This document shows, in pieces, positions 42,461 to 54,446 of a stretch of DNA of 64,000 nt. The notes beneath the pieces are model-generated. The model had not been told where the DNA came from. It worked only from the letters and a program-made list of their open reading frames with translations, and ran no database searches. Position 1 is the first letter of the stretch. Each line of letters opens with the position of its first letter. Made by a program: the position numbers and the translations under genes. Source of the DNA: Neoceratodus forsteri (lineage: Eukaryota > Chordata > Ceratodontiformes > Ceratodontidae); assembly GCA_016271365.2 (NCBI GenBank), contig CM028129.1, positions 846,008,001 to 846,072,000 of the forward strand, given 5' to 3'.

Positions 42461-43190
42461 GGCAGTCTGACACAGCCTATCCTGGCTAACCAAGCTCTAC
42501 AAACCAGGGGATGAGCTGTGCCCTCTGGTGATCCCCACTTGCCACAGCAAAAGTTCTTCTGGCTTGTCCTGGAGGCACCATTCTTGAGCTCTAGCTAGTG
42601 CATTACTCAAATTTGAGGGACACCCTTTTGTTCTTTCTCACCATCTTATTAAATCTAAACCTGCAGGTTATTGAGCACGCCATTCCGTAAAGTTATCCAG
42701 AATACCATTTTAGGTTGTTCCTGGCCAGGCACTTTAAGTCTTGTAAAGTTATGTAGAGCATTTATATTTGCTTTAAGTATTGAAAGTTACTTAGAGCACT
42801 AAGATTTAAGAGTACCTACCATTAATTCATTAGAGTCATTTAGAAAATTCCCAGTTCTTTAGAGTACAGTGTTATTTCAGACTATATAACAAGTACCATG
42901 CTGCCTAAGGCATTGTTTCACCTTACTCCTGATGTGATGTTTCCATTCCCCTCCCTACAATAAACATCTTTGGTTGTGCCTGCCTCTCCTTGCATTTCCA
43001 GACAAGCTTCGGGTCTAAGGTAACAAAAGAGAACCATCAGGTTTCAGCACTATGGGTGTACCCACCATAACTACATTAGTGATTAGTCCAATAAAAGAAA
43101 CCTCAGTCTTCAACAAACCCAGTTATCCTAAATCCTAAAAACATTGCCAAGCAACAACACAAAAGTCGAACAGTATATTATCATCCATTA
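42461..43190. other. No gene; possible LTR-like stretch near 42,880-43,000
   Basis: ACTATATAACAAG (about 42,882) is followed 75 bp later by CAATAAACATC, a TATA-to-polyadenylation spacing seen in LTRs. No paired copy, TG/CA ends or primer site could be found, so this is only a possibility. Confidence 0.25.
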
Positions 43191-43199
43191 GGAAGCATA

Positions 43200-43715
43200 T
43201 CACCAGTAGGGATAGTAGGGTGATACTCCCCTTGTATACATATCTGGTGAGGCTGCATCTTGAGTACTGTTCTGTTGTGTGCTGTTCTGGGCGCCTTACC
43301 ATAAGACAGAGATAAACATTGTGGAGAGGGTGCAGAGGAGGGTGATGAGAATGATCAAGGATATTAGAACTTCAGGATATGAGGAAAGACTGAAAGCACT
43401 TAATCTTTATAAATTGGAGTACTGTAGAATGATGGGTGACCTATGTTTGGTCTTTGGAGCTTTTTATAACCCAGATTTATGGGATTGTCTGGATTTGGAG
43501 ATGAGAGAGGTATTGAGGGATACAATATCACATACCCTGCAATTAAAAAGCAAAATATCTCACAAAAACAAAGAACTATGTGATTTAGTCAGAGTGGTTG
43601 CTTTATGGAATACCTTACCTGTGGAGGTGGTGGGGAGTAGGGATATGGAGGAATTTAAGCACAAACTGGATAGACACAGTGAGACTAATACCATAGCTAC
43701 ATATTCCCTTTGAAA
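43200..43715 (+). pseudogene. CR1-like LINE, C-terminal end of ORF2
   Basis: After a broken start (LYTYLVRLHLEYCSVVC), an open frame 43,279-43,713 carries VERVQRRVMRMIKDIRTSGY, EERLKALNLYKLE, a hydrophobic MGDLCLVFGAFYN segment and VVALWNTLPVEVVGSRDMEE, the standard end of CR1-group ORF2 proteins (LxYCxVVWxP, RVQRRATxMI, WNxLPxEVVxS). It differs from the CR1 at 53-55 kb and is a different subfamily. Confidence 0.78.
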
Positions 43716-43729
43716 AAAAGGCGAGCAAA

Positions 43730-44135
43730 ATATAGGCAGATTGCCTTCACTGCTCATATAAATCCCATGAAAAATACTGAAAGCAAATGCACTGGGTTAT
43801 AAACTAACTGCAATGCAAAATGTTGAGGATGGACCACTTGGTCTTCTTTCTCTTGAATCTTATATTCAAACCCATTTGTTATCAAGCAGTTGTTTCTTTC
43901 CAAACTGGTGATGAACTTAAATTAGGGTTTTACATTTTAATGGGTAAGTATATTTGTTATATTAGCATGAGTAGTTCCAGCAGCAAGGGTTTTCCCAGCT
44001 GTGCTGATCTGGGGGTTGACTCTGTCATTTCTTAAGAAATATTAGACCCAAGTTGCAAATGGGTAGCTGCCACACTAAAGAATTACATTGCTGAAATGGG
44101 CTGCTACTTGGGGCTGTACTGTAGAATAGCTTTAA
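43730..44135. other. 3' flank of the CR1-like fragment; no gene
   Basis: AT-rich sequence up to the LINE-B tail. Nothing recognised. Confidence 0.4.
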
Positions 44136-44833
44136 TATTTATTTATTTAAAAGTTTCTCCAGGAAGGCACTCTGAGCAACAGGTTGTTCATCTCACGGTG
44201 CATCCTGGGGGCAAAGGGATGAGTGGAATTTACATACTACACAGCAAGAATAATAAAGGATACAGTATAACATGATAGACAGTAGTACTGGAGGTTACAG
44301 TAAAACTGACATATAACACTACACAACAATAAAAAAAGACATTAGAATGTGTGTACCTTGAGAGACTAGAGTGACTATTAAGTGCTGGAAAGCTTGCGAG
44401 CAAAATCTTCAAGGTGTTAAAATAGTACATTAGTCGGCAGGCATGGGGAAGTGGTTAAGGAAAGTAAGGTAAAGGAAGGGGAGGGAGTTGGGAATGGGGG
44501 AGGGGCAGGTGGGAAGGCAGGCAGTAAGGCGAAGGTAGGGTAAGGGGTAAAATGTAGGATAGTGAGTATGGAAGGTGGGGTGGTGGTTTAACCACAGGTA
44601 CAATTTACTGAGAGGAAGTTGTGAAGTGGCGAGGAGATGGAGTGGGGAGTGGATGAGTAGCAGATCTGGTGCGGGAGAGCATTTCATAATTTTGGGAAGC
44701 AATAAGAAAAGGCCGCCTGGCCAACCATGGTGGACTGATGGGGGATTGCCATTAGCTGAGCATCATAGGATCTAAGGAAGAGGGCAGGCAGTGGGAGGGA
44801 GGATATAGAAGAGGCTAGATATGTAGGGAATGA

Positions 44834-46189
44834 TCAGAACCAAAGCTTTGAGGCAAATTTAGTGCAATGGAGGTGGCATTGGTTTTCTAGAGATGAGAAA
44901 GCGAAGGAGTGGTAGAGATTAGAGTGATGAGTGAGAGGGGAGGCATCCAGAATGAAACGACAGAAGGAGTTAAAAAGAGTGTCCTGTCTGGTTAGGGAAA
45001 ACTTGGAAGCGGCACTGTAGACTACATCACAGTAGTCAAAAATAGGTAATATCATCTTCTGGACTAGTTCTCACCTTGCTGCTAGCGGGAGGCAGCTATG
45101 GTTCTTGTATAGTGTGCCAAGCTTGGGGAGCAACTTTTTGAGAATGGTGTCAACATGCCCAGAGAAGCTGAGGTGTCAGTCTAGCCACACCCCAAGGTAC
45201 CGTAAAGAGGATGTGTCCTCCAGGATTGTCCCATCAAGGGTGTGGAAGGTGGGTAGTGAGGTGATCCTAGAGAGTCTCTGCCTATTGCCAAAGATCATTG
45301 AGACAGTCTTCTTCGCATTGAGAGACAGTTGATAGGAGCTAAACCACAGCTGAATTTGATTGAAGTCATGCTGCAGCCTGGTAGCCACGTCACATGGTGA
45401 TTGACCTGAGGTGAAAAGGACCATGTCATCCATGTACATATGGATTGATGTGGATGAACAGGCAGAGGGAAGGTCATTTAGAAAGGTGGAGAAGAGGATT
45501 GGGCCCAGAACGCATCCCTGTGGGATGCCAGTGTTGATGGGAAGGGGAGGGGATATGGAGTCACCAGTTCTGACAGACTGAGTCTTGCCTACCAGGTACA
45601 CTATAAACCAATTTGTGGCACAGTCAGATACTTGGAGAGGGTGTTTACAAGTAGGATATGGGAGACAGTGTCGGAAGCCTTAGCTAGGTTGATGAAAATG
45701 GCTGACATGATTTGACCACTATCCATCCCTGACAGGATAGAGTCAGTGAGGCTAATCAGGGAAGTGGTAGTGGAGTGGTTCTTCAGGAATTTAGCTTGGA
45801 ATGGGGTGAAAAAGTTAAGTGTCAGAGAGGTAGATTGAGAGTTGTGAAAGAACCAGATTTTCTTGAAGCTTAGCTAGGGTAGGGAGGAGCAAAATCAGAT
45901 GTTTGTTAGCAGGGGTGGAAGGGTCACTACCCATTGGAAGGGGAAGAATAACAGCCTGCTTCCAAACAGAAGGGATGGCAGCAGTTACGAAGGAAAGGTT
46001 GAGAAATTCAGACAGAGGATGAGCGATAGCAGGGGCAGATAGGTATAGCAGTTTAGCATCCAAACTGTCAGGTGAGCTGCCTTTGGAGGGGTTTAGAGCA
46101 TACAAAGCCACAAGCATGTCAGAGGGTGTAGTTTTACAGAAGGAGGGAGATGGTGATGGTAGGTGTGATGAGGGGGGGGAGATCCACAA
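44834..46189 (-). pseudogene. LINE-B reverse transcriptase and C-terminus
   Basis: 46,189-45,815: LVALYALNPSKGSSPDSLDA, QAVILPLPMGSDPSTPANKH and ILLLPTLAKLQENLVLSQLS. Motif A lies in the broken part 45,815-45,620. 45,601-45,176: INTGIPQGCVLGPILFSTFL, MYMDDMVLFTSGQ (YADD as YMDD, about 45,440-45,420), QLSLNAKKTVSMIFGNRQRL and LRYLGVWLD. The C-terminus 45,055-44,834 includes ILPIFDYCDVVYSAAS. Frames are broken at about four places. Confidence 0.83.
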
Positions 46190-46436
46190 TCGTTGGGAGT
46201 TGGTGGTGTGGATAAGACAGTGGAGGCACAGGAGGTAAAATAAGAATTAAATTTGGTGGCAACACCCAAGTGGTTCGTGATGGGAGAGTTGTTTACATTT
46301 CAGAGAGGGGTGGGAGGTGTGGAAGGAGGGAGAAATGGGAGTGAACAACCTTCCAGAATTTTAATGGTTTATTAATGTTAGTCTGAAAGGTGGAGCAGAA
46401 ATAGTCAGCTTTAGTTAGGCGAGTGGCTTTAGTGCA

Positions 46437-47624
46437 CTACTTTCTCAGAAAATGGTATGTATCATAGTCTTTTGGGAGCTTAGAGACTTTGTATGTTTTC
46501 CAAGCGTTGCCTCTAACTCTATGGCATGCTAACAGCTCTGGGGTGATCCATGGAAGGTGATCTCCCCTTACCCTAGAGTGACACAGAGGGGCGTGTTTAT
46601 TCCAGACCTCCAGAAATTTATCATGAAAATCGTTGTATGCTACATCAATGGAGATGGAAGAGGTGATCGGATCCCAGTTAGTATGAGCCAAGTCGTGTAG
46701 GAATGGTATGAGGTTTAAGGATTTATACAAACTTGTGAGCAGGGTTTTGTGGGGGGCTTTTGGCCTGTGGATTCTGCATACCATGTAGGTAGCATGGTGG
46801 TCACTTAGGGCATCTGGTAGGGTACCAGCTTTAATAACACTATGTGGGTGGGATGTAAGGGCCCAGTCTATTATGGAGTGGTTACTGGTTTTATGGTTCA
46901 GGCAGGTAGGTTCAGAAATAAGTTGCTTGCATATTTTGCTTTGAGAGGGGAATAACCAATTTAAGTTTAAGTCACCCATTATATATATACTTCACCTGAA
47001 TTGCTGTGGGAAGCTATGTTGTTGATGAGTTCTGTGGTAACAGTGGGAAGAAGACCCGGGTGACAGTAGACGCCCGTGATATATATGGGGATAGAAAATG
47101 GAAGGGCTATTTTTATGATGAGAGTCTCATAGGCTCTTGGGACTGATGTAGAGAGTATGGTAGTGAATTGCAAGGTGGTTTAAACACACATTGCCACTCT
47201 TCCACCCCTGCTGGCTCAGTCTTGCCTGGTTATAGTGTAGCCAGGGATGGAGAGGAAGGGGTCACCAATGTTTTTACTTAGCCAAGTTTCAGAAAGAATA
47301 ATAACATCGGGGGGCTAGTGAGACAATAGGCTATAGTAGATCATGTTTGGGGAGAAGACCACGTATGTTTAGGTTCAAGATTTTCAGACCACGAGAGAGA
47401 GTAAGCGGGCTGCTCAGGGATGAGGCAACAGAAGTTGATCCAACACCTGTGGTGATTGAGGGGCAAGGCCCAGTGTTCGGGTTGATATCTCTGGAGGATA
47501 AGAGCAATAAAGCAATAATCAGGAAATGTATTTTTGCACTCTTATACCAGGGTAGTGAGTGACTATGGTGGGAAATAGATGAGTAAAGGGGGTGAGGAAG
47601 TTGTAATTTTAGTATACATAACAA
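46437..47624 (-). pseudogene. LINE-B N-terminus with 2A-like motif, and endonuclease
   Basis: N-terminal frame 47,624-47,331: a hydrophobic stretch (FLIIALLLLSS), then RDINPNTGP, resembling the 2A-like D-(V/I)-E-x-N-P-G-P signature reported at the N-termini of some CR1/L2-group LINEs, then LKILNLNIRGLLPKHDLL (the LNIRSL...K endonuclease start). ETWLSK and GGRVAM follow in a broken frame, then the open frame 46,979-46,437 with MGDLNLNWL (GDxN motif), IDWALTSHP, LPDALSDHHATYMV (SDH motif) and HLPWITPELLACHRVR. About three frameshifts or stops in all. Confidence 0.8.
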
Positions 47625-47640
47625 GGTGGGTAGGGGTAGG

Positions 47641-48520
47641 GGTAGGAGTGAATATATTTAGTCTTCAAGTCTGCTCCAGGTATCCCATGGAATGTTAAGA
47701 CAACAGTCACCACAACCTGTTCAGAAATCTAAAGGAAATAGAAAACTATTACTTCCAGCTTGCTAAAAAAAAATAAGAGGTGTGTGTGTCAATGTGTGTG
47801 TTATTGTTACTCCTGTCCTACTTCTAGTGCCAGTCATATCCAGTACCCTTTTAGAATGCATGGAGAACACATTTCTGCATTATACATAAGGAGGGACTCT
47901 ACTATACATCATGCAGTAATCAGTGCTGGTGCACAAGGCAGGTGATCTCTTCCATAAGAACATATAAAATTACCAGCAGAATACACCCTTTATGGTCTAC
48001 TGAGTTGGCTCAATGTGTAACTCATGCATCTGGTATTATATGGTGCTCCACCCCCTCTTCCCTGACACTCTTATCCTCCCCTTGACTTTATCCCACCCCT
48101 TCTTAAATCCTTCACTCTCTTCTGGTTTACAGCCTCCTCCAGTAGCCCATTCCACCCTGCCAGCACTGTCTCTAGGAACAATTGACTCTTGACCTCTTTC
48201 TAGAACCTTCCTACCACCCATGCCTCTCAACCTCCTGCCTCAAAAATCAGTAACAAAGTCAGGAAAATATCTGAAAACAAGGTAATACCAGTTCATGAAG
48301 CTACTATAGTAAGTTGTTTAGTGATAGAAGCATTTTTTTTCTGATGGAGAACTAGACTGTAAAATTATTGTCTGGTACGATTTTATGATACAGATCTCTA
48401 CTCTTCAGTACTGAAAAATGCCAAATTTAGCAGTGGCAGAGGAAATCTGTAATGTAAAAATCAGGGATCTGCCTGAAAATCAGGGACAGTTGGGAGTGAT
48501 GCTCCCACCAATTTGCAACT
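47641..48520. other. No gene recognised
   Basis: Starts with a GGTAGGGGTAGGGGTAGG-type purine tract (about 47,627-47,645). The pyrimidine-rich part 48,040-48,240 is weakly like CR1-group untranslated sequence in antisense. Not assigned. Confidence 0.35.
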
Positions 48521-48524
48521 GTGC

Positions 48525-49460
48525 CCCTTGTGTTCTTGTTTTAGCTTAACCTAAAAAATGTCACCAAGATCAGCCTAGTTTATGCCTTTGAGGTACTTGA
48601 AGGTTTCTGTAATGTCCCCTCACTCCTTTTTTTTCCTCGAGCAAGTACATGTTTCGGTTCTCAACATTTGCAAATACAAGAGTCCTTGTTTAAGGCTGAC
48701 TCATCACTGTGGCTCTTCTCTGTACCACCTCCAGGTGGTTGATGCCTTCTTGTGGAAGGGACTGCAATACTTCACACAGTAGTCCAAGTGCAGTTGCACC
48801 ATAGATATGTATAGAGGCAGTAAGACCTCTTTCCTTCTGCTGTTGAAATCCCCATGTTATGCAGCCCAGCATCATATTTACCCTTGCTACTACCTTGTTG
48901 CATTATGTATAGGGTTTCAGATTACTCATGATTGCAATCCCCAGGTCTTTCTCTTAATCAGACACCAAGACAGTCACACCTACCTATACTCAGCCCAGGG
49001 TTCTTGCTCCCTGTGTTCATGACTTTGCACTTTTTTTACTGAACCCCCATTGCCAGATTCCAGACCATCTTTCTAACCTTGCAAGGTCCTCCCTTGCTTC
49101 CATCACTCCCTCTTCTGCATCCACCCACCTTCAGAGTTTGGTTTTGTTTGCAAAGAGGCAGATTTAGCCTTTTATTCTGTTCCCAATGTTATTTAAAAAC
49201 ACAAGGAACAGCACTGGTTGGAGCACTGACTTCTGTGGAGCCCCACTGGTGATCTCTATCATCTCTGAGTACTCAAGTCTACCACAACCCTTTCGGTTCT
49301 CCACCTTAACCAGTTTGCCACTCACCCACTTAGTCAACTTTTACGCCCCCCTTGGTCCTCCAACTTCTAGAGCAATCTCTTGCAGGGGACCAAGTCAAAG
49401 GCCTTGCTGAAGTTCCAGTAAAGTATGTCTAATGCCTGATGCCTGTCAACCGTATTTGCA
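48525..49460 (-). pseudogene. CR1 LINE fragment, antisense
   Basis: From about 49,460 leftward the minus strand reads DILYWNFSKAFDLVPC (RT motif A), WVSGKLVKVENRKGCGRLEY, ITSGAPQKSVLQPVLFLVFL (VTSGVPQGSVLGPVLF in intact CR1), ICLFANKTKL (FADDTKL changed), then a C-terminus with LHLDYCVKYCSPFHKK near 48,760-48,720. Gaps and stops abound. It is older than the CR1 at 53-55 kb. Confidence 0.75.
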
Positions 49461-51994
49461 ACTAGTCAAAGAAATCAGTCAAATATCCAAATTTCCATGG
49501 TGAGTAAGATAAATTGTGAGTTTTAAATATGAAACCTTAAGAGATTATTTATATGCTGCATCCTTGGGTTTCTCAATATAATTTATAAAATCCAAATTAA
49601 TGCACCCTGTAGCTTGTCCTTTCACTCTTTTTTATATCCTCCCCATTTTCCCTGATGCCTTTCCTCATGCCTTTTTTTTTGGCCCCGACAATCAAGGGCA
49701 GCCATACTTTCTCAGGCCAGGATGGTGGGTGACTCGTTGCTTTCACAGAAAATGTCAGTGTTGCTCCTTGGTTGGCTGGTATGGGGTGAGCAAATGGCAG
49801 GGGGTTCACACAATTCCTAGCAACTGAGCCCTCACCTCTGAGATTCATTTAGACTTTAGCTAACCTGTAAGTTGGCTTCAAGAGTTCAGGTGTGTTTTTA
49901 ATTTGTACCTTTCTAGAAAATGAATAAGTTGTTGATAGCATACATAGGCTGTAATACATGAATTTATTAGCTTTTTAATGAAAAAATAGTAATTTTTTTA
50001 AGTGGCTTTTGTTTTTATCCCTTTCAAGGTAGCACTTTTGCAATCTAATACGGAGGTTTAAATGCTTCTTATACTGTACTACTGTAATAATATCTGGAGC
50101 TGAAATAATGTAATATGGGCCTCAAAAAAGAAGCAACCAATTTAAAATGAGTTTCCTTGTGTGGAATTCAAAAACTGAAAAATGGTTATATGGGCAATGT
50201 GCATAATGCTGCAAACATTTTTCAACCATCTAGAAAGGGTTAATGTCTTTTTCCTGTATTTCTAACTTACATTTTCTTCACAGCAGGGTTTATGTGCAAT
50301 GTGCATAATACTGCACACATTCTTCAACTATCTAGAAAGGGTTAATGCCATTTTCCTGTATTTGTACCTTACATTTTCTTCACAGCAGATTGTGTCCAGT
50401 TAATCTCTGCTACTTCACCTTTGACACTTTTCTCATTCTCCACAACTGAAACCTGAGCCAATATCCTATTTGACAGTTTTTAAGATGCTTTTTTAACCTC
50501 CTCCTCCTCCCAAGGGTTATTCCCGTGCCTTATATTCTGTAGGGATTTATGTTTGTGGATTTTGCTGGAGAATGAAGTCAGTTATCACCTTCACCCACAA
50601 GTTCATCTGGCTCAACTTTAAAAATTCTTTAAAATTGCTAGACTGATAACTTATGAAATCCTTTTGGTACTGCAGAAACTTCAAGTATGAATCCTGGCAT
50701 TGCCAGTCAACTCATGGAGTATTAGTGAGTTTCTAGATTTTTGAAAGCCAGGAAAAAGGGTCAGTCCTAACAAAATGTTTTCACTTACGGAATCCAAATT
50801 TACACGTGACTCAGACACAGTGAGCCCACCTTTGTATTGCTGAATCATGGTCTTCACTGGCAAGGAGCTGATGTGAGGCAGTTTTCAGTGGCAATGAATA
50901 CCAGCTCTAAATCAATATGGGGGGAATGAGGATGGCCCAGTGTTGCAGAGGGCAGAGACACTTATGCCTCACCTGCCACCACGATGCTGACCCGGGCTTG
51001 GGACTGAGTCTGGGCAGCTTGGGGGTTGGCCTGAGGGATGAGGACTCAGCATCCTGATGGATGCTGTCCTCCTCCAAGGGGGGCGGGTAGCCTGGCAAAC
51101 ATTGTCAGTGCACGTCTAACAACAGGCACATGTCAAGTCAACACCCCTATGGAACATCTGTTGCTCAGGGACCAGAAAATCAGTGAAAAAACCCTGCTTG
51201 CAGGATGATGCTGCCCTTCCTCACAGGCCCCGCACCTGCCTACTGGGTGCACCAACCTACAACCAAACTAAACACCTCCTGGGTTTATGAGGGGACCCAG
51301 GGGGCTCTGCCATGGGAGGAAAACTATGGGGCATTGCAAGAGTTGGATAGGTACTGTAAGTCCCAGAGATGGTGGAGTGATGGAGCAGGGGGAGAGATGG
51401 CAGATAGGGGGAAGGCAGGGAGATGTGGGAATAAAGCCTGGTAAATAAAGAAATAATGGGGAACAGAGGAGAGAAAGGAACATTAAGAAACATGAAGCAT
51501 TGAGGAAAATAAGAAGACATATAGAAAAGGATGCATCAAAAATAATCAGTACTTCTTCTACTGCTTTTCTACTATGCAGATATAGTGGGAACTATGAGTG
51601 GAAGACAAAAGGGGAGCTATTTCTAAGGCTTCCCTTTATCTTAAATGTGAACAACCTGCAATCTGCCTACTATTAGCTCTTCTCGTCAATGTCCATAGTA
51701 AGATACCATAGTTGTAGCAGACCAGAATGCCTTGCAGACTTCCCTGCAGTGGTGCTCTGCCAGTATTGATCATGATGGTACCAGGTCAATACCGCTCAAG
51801 AAAGCGCAGTATTACAGAGCTACTGACACCTCAAAGAAAACTTTAAAAAACATAATAATTAGGTCCAATTCTGCTTGCATTCCATTTATAATTTATGTAT
51901 TTCTCCTCCCCATAATTTATTACAAATCAAATGTGTATGAATATATGATCGTTGTCCCTTAGAGTTTATTTTGAGTTCATCTGCCTCTATAGCT
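49461..51994. other. No gene recognised; one local duplication
   Basis: Apart from the 102-bp duplication at 50,194-50,390 this stretch shows no coding motif, tRNA-like sequence or terminal repeat. Confidence 0.45.
50194..50390 (+). repeat. Tandem duplication, 102-bp unit
   Basis: GCAATGTGCATAATGCTGCA at 50,194 and GCAATGTGCATAATACTGCA at 50,296. Both continue through CATCTAGAAAGGGTTAATG (or CTATCTAG...) to ACATTTTCTTCACAGCAG. Confidence 0.92.
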
Positions 51995-52250
51995 TACGCC
52001 CTACTCCAAGTCATAATCCTCTGTTGTGACATCACAGTCTGTTGTTATGGGAGTAACTGTGAGGTCACAAGCTGTGCTCTTTGACTTCAAGTAGGGAGAA
52101 GGCAGCAAGAATAGATGAACTCTTCAATAGCAGAAATCCTGTTTTCATACAGATGACATCAGTAATAAATAATGGGGAGGAGGAATGCATCACTAATGGG
52201 AAATACAAGCTGGACTGTGTCTAAATAAAATATTTTGTTTACGTTCACTT
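51995..52250 (+). repeat. Dispersed repeat, copy 2 (first copy at 15,505-15,760)
   Basis: Same orientation as copy 1. Shared words include TGACATCACAGTCTGTTGTT, ACTGTGAGGTCACAAG, ATCCTGTTTTCATACAG and AGTAATAAATAATGGGGA. Confidence 0.6.
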
Positions 52251-52404
52251 GAACGTGTCACCAGCTCTTTAACCATGCTGTGCTGAGAGCGCATGGATTT
52301 ACAGCGAAAGGGTATAACAGCAGTAAGGAATTACCACTACCCCTGTCACTGTATGCTTTTCTTTTGAGCAATCAAGTTACCATGTGCTGGGTGCCTGGTT
52401 GAGC

Positions 52405-52525
52405 TGCTCCTGTGGTGGAGTGGCTAAGGCACCAGCACATGGCAGAATGGGTGACCTGAGACCATGGTTCAGTTCCCTCCAGGTCTCCCTGTGCTGCAAC
52501 TTTTTGCGGCATTTAAAAAAAAAAA
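52405..52525 (+). repeat. tRNA-derived SINE with A tail
   Basis: TGTGGTGGAGTGGCTAAGGC is an A-box-like tRNA start and GGTTCAGTTCCC, 60 bp on, a B-box-like T-arm. After about 25 bp more comes an A run at 52,514-52,525. The short length and the A tail fit a tRNA-head SINE; an intact tRNA is excluded by poor pairing of the ends. Confidence 0.6.
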
Positions 52526-52840
52526 GTCCCCCCCCAGAGTTTGTTATCTAAATTCTGGGTGGGGTGAAGTCCCCCATGTTGTGCGCTGCGGTGGGCAAAG
52601 CCCCCCACAAAAAACAAAGAAGCTCATCTATTCTAAGAGCGTGTGCTGTTTCTGTGGTTGTTGGTGTTTTACTCAATATTATTTCAGTGCACGCCCTTAT
52701 GCTTGTGACATTCATTGTTTGAGGTGAGATGACCCCGTGCTGATCATGACTCCATTGTGTTTACTAGTTATTCTTTTACCTCTCAACCAGGGCTGTTTGC
52801 AACTGCGCTCTCTCCTCTGGGTTTAGTCCTCACTATGGAA
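52526..52840. other. No gene recognised
   Basis: C-run and short CCCCCA words just after the SINE tail. Nothing else recognised. Confidence 0.35.
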
Positions 52841-52990
52841 ACATGCTATTGTATTCCCCTTTATAAGGGTAGACCTACATATTCTCCTGGAAATTACAGA
52901 TCACTATCCCTACTCCCAGTGCTTTCCAAAATCCTTGTGAGACTGGTTCCAACTCAACTGTCCAGATCCCTGTTTGCCTTCAGTGATTCC
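52841..52990 (+). pseudogene. LINE-A/B-family RT fragment
   Basis: YCIPLYKGRPTYSPGNYRSL and SLLPVLSKILVRLVPTQLSR match the LPLPKGGDPSxPxNY, SLLPxLAK block of LINE-A and LINE-B. Only about 50 residues are present, on the plus strand. Confidence 0.6.
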
Positions 52991-53134
52991 TGCAGTTGGT
53001 CAAGGAAGTGATTCTCCACCTCCTCCACAGGAAACAACTGCAGTGCTGCCATTGTCACAAAACAGCAATGTAGCAATTTTGAAAAGGGCTCTAGGTCCAT
53101 CAGGTACATGCCCCTCTTCATACAAGAAAACAGG

Positions 53135-54340
53135 GAGAGGGGAGGACAGGGAGGAGTACTTGATGCAATCGAAGGAGGTGACAAGGGCAGTAAGGGGAGC
53201 CAAGGCATCTACGGAACTCAGGCTGGCACAAGGCATTAAGAAGGGGGAGAAGGACTTCTTTAGGTACATCAGGGAGAAAAGGAGCTGTAAGGACCACATA
53301 GTAAGGATTAGGAAGGAGGGGGGTTGGGTGGAAGCAGGGTGCGATAAGGCAGAAGCACGATGAGTACTTCTGCTCAGTATTTACTAAAGAGAAGGGGGGG
53401 TGACACCCAAGGGGGGAGAAATGGCAGAAATAGGGAGGAGGGGGTGATAGATGGGGAAATCATGGAGGGCAGAGTTCGGGAGGGTTTGAAGGCACTGAGG
53501 GTGGATAAGGTGCCAGGCCCAGATGGCATCCACCCCAGGGTACTGAAGGAGCTGGCAGAGGTCCTTGCAGGACCTTTGGCAGACCTATTTAATGCCTCAC
53601 TACATTTGGGGTATCTACCTCAGGACTGGAGGATGAGTCATGTGGTGCCCCTCCATAAGAGTGGCCCCAAGCATGAACCAGGAAACTACAGACCATTGAG
53701 CCTCACATCCATCATGGGTAAGCTAATGGAGACTATCCTGAAGGAAAGGCTGGTGGCCCTCCTAGAGGCCAAAGGACTACAGGACAGTAGACAGCATGGC
53801 TTTATATGGGGCAGATCCTGCCAAACCAACCTGGTGGAGTTCTATGACTGGGTAACTAGGCAACTGGACAGGGGCCACGCAGTGGATGTCCTGTATCTGG
53901 ACTTCAGTAAGGCATTCGACTCAATGCTACATGGAAGGCTGGGAAGTAAGTTAGTAGGCACAGAAGCAGGTGCAAAGCTGGTGAGATGGGTAGGGAACTG
54001 GCTTCAGGGAAGGCAACAGAGGGTGGTGGTGGGTGGGAAGCTCTCACACCCGAGGGTAGTGACGAGTGGTGTTCCACAGGGCTCGGTGTTGAGACCAGTG
54101 TTGTTTGGGATATTCATTGCAGACATATCATTGGACATCAAGAGCAAGATCAGTCTGTTTGTTAATGATACCAAGGTAGGAGCAGTGGTGGATGACCTAG
54201 AAGGATGGCAGGGGTTGCAGGATGATCTGGCAAAGCTTGAAACCTGGTCAGACACCTGGCAACTGGGCTTTAATGCCAAAAAGTGCAAGGTGCTGCATTT
54301 TGGGATGAAGAACCCAAGTAGGAGTTACCAGCTGGGGTAA
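53135..54340 (+). pseudogene. CR1 ORF2 reverse transcriptase
   Basis: Linker 53,150-53,360 (EVTRAVRGAKASTELRLAQG, KKGEKDFFRYIREKR), stop TGA at 53,361, then the open frame 53,360-54,340: LKALRVDKVPGPDGIHPRVL, ELAEVLAGPLADLFNASLHL, VVPLHKSGPKHEPGNYRPLS, QHGFIWGRSCQTNLVE, VLYLDFSKAFDSMLHGRL (motif A intact), VTSGVPQGSVLRPVLFGIFI and LFVNDTKVGAVVDD. The catalytic FADD reads FVND (54,158-54,169), so the first motif C aspartate is lost and the RT is probably dead although the frame is open. It ends with WQLGFNAKKCKVLHFGMKNP. Confidence 0.9.
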
Positions 54341-54446
54341 TGCAGCTAGCCCAGACAGAGGAGGAGAAGGATCTGGGGGGTGCTCATTACAGGGTCAATG
54401 AACAACCCGGCACAATGTAGGAAGGCAGCTGCAAAGGCCAAAAAAA

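Larger units (their letters stand above)
44136..47640 (-). mobile_element. LINE-B: near full-length relative of LINE-A
   Basis: Left-pointing element of about 3.5 kb with endonuclease, RT, C-terminal domain and a 3' UTR ending at an AAATAAATAAATATT tail near 44,136. The 3' 100 bp and the RT match LINE-A. The protein start at 47,624 is the most N-terminal sequence of this family in the window. Confidence 0.82.

Noticed and set aside
42880..43010. Solitary retroviral LTR
   Set aside because: Only a TATA-like and an AATAAA-like word are present; no TG/CA boundaries, primer site or second copy.
52405..52490. Functional tRNA-Leu or tRNA-Ser gene
   Set aside because: End pairing is poor and an A tail follows, as in a SINE.
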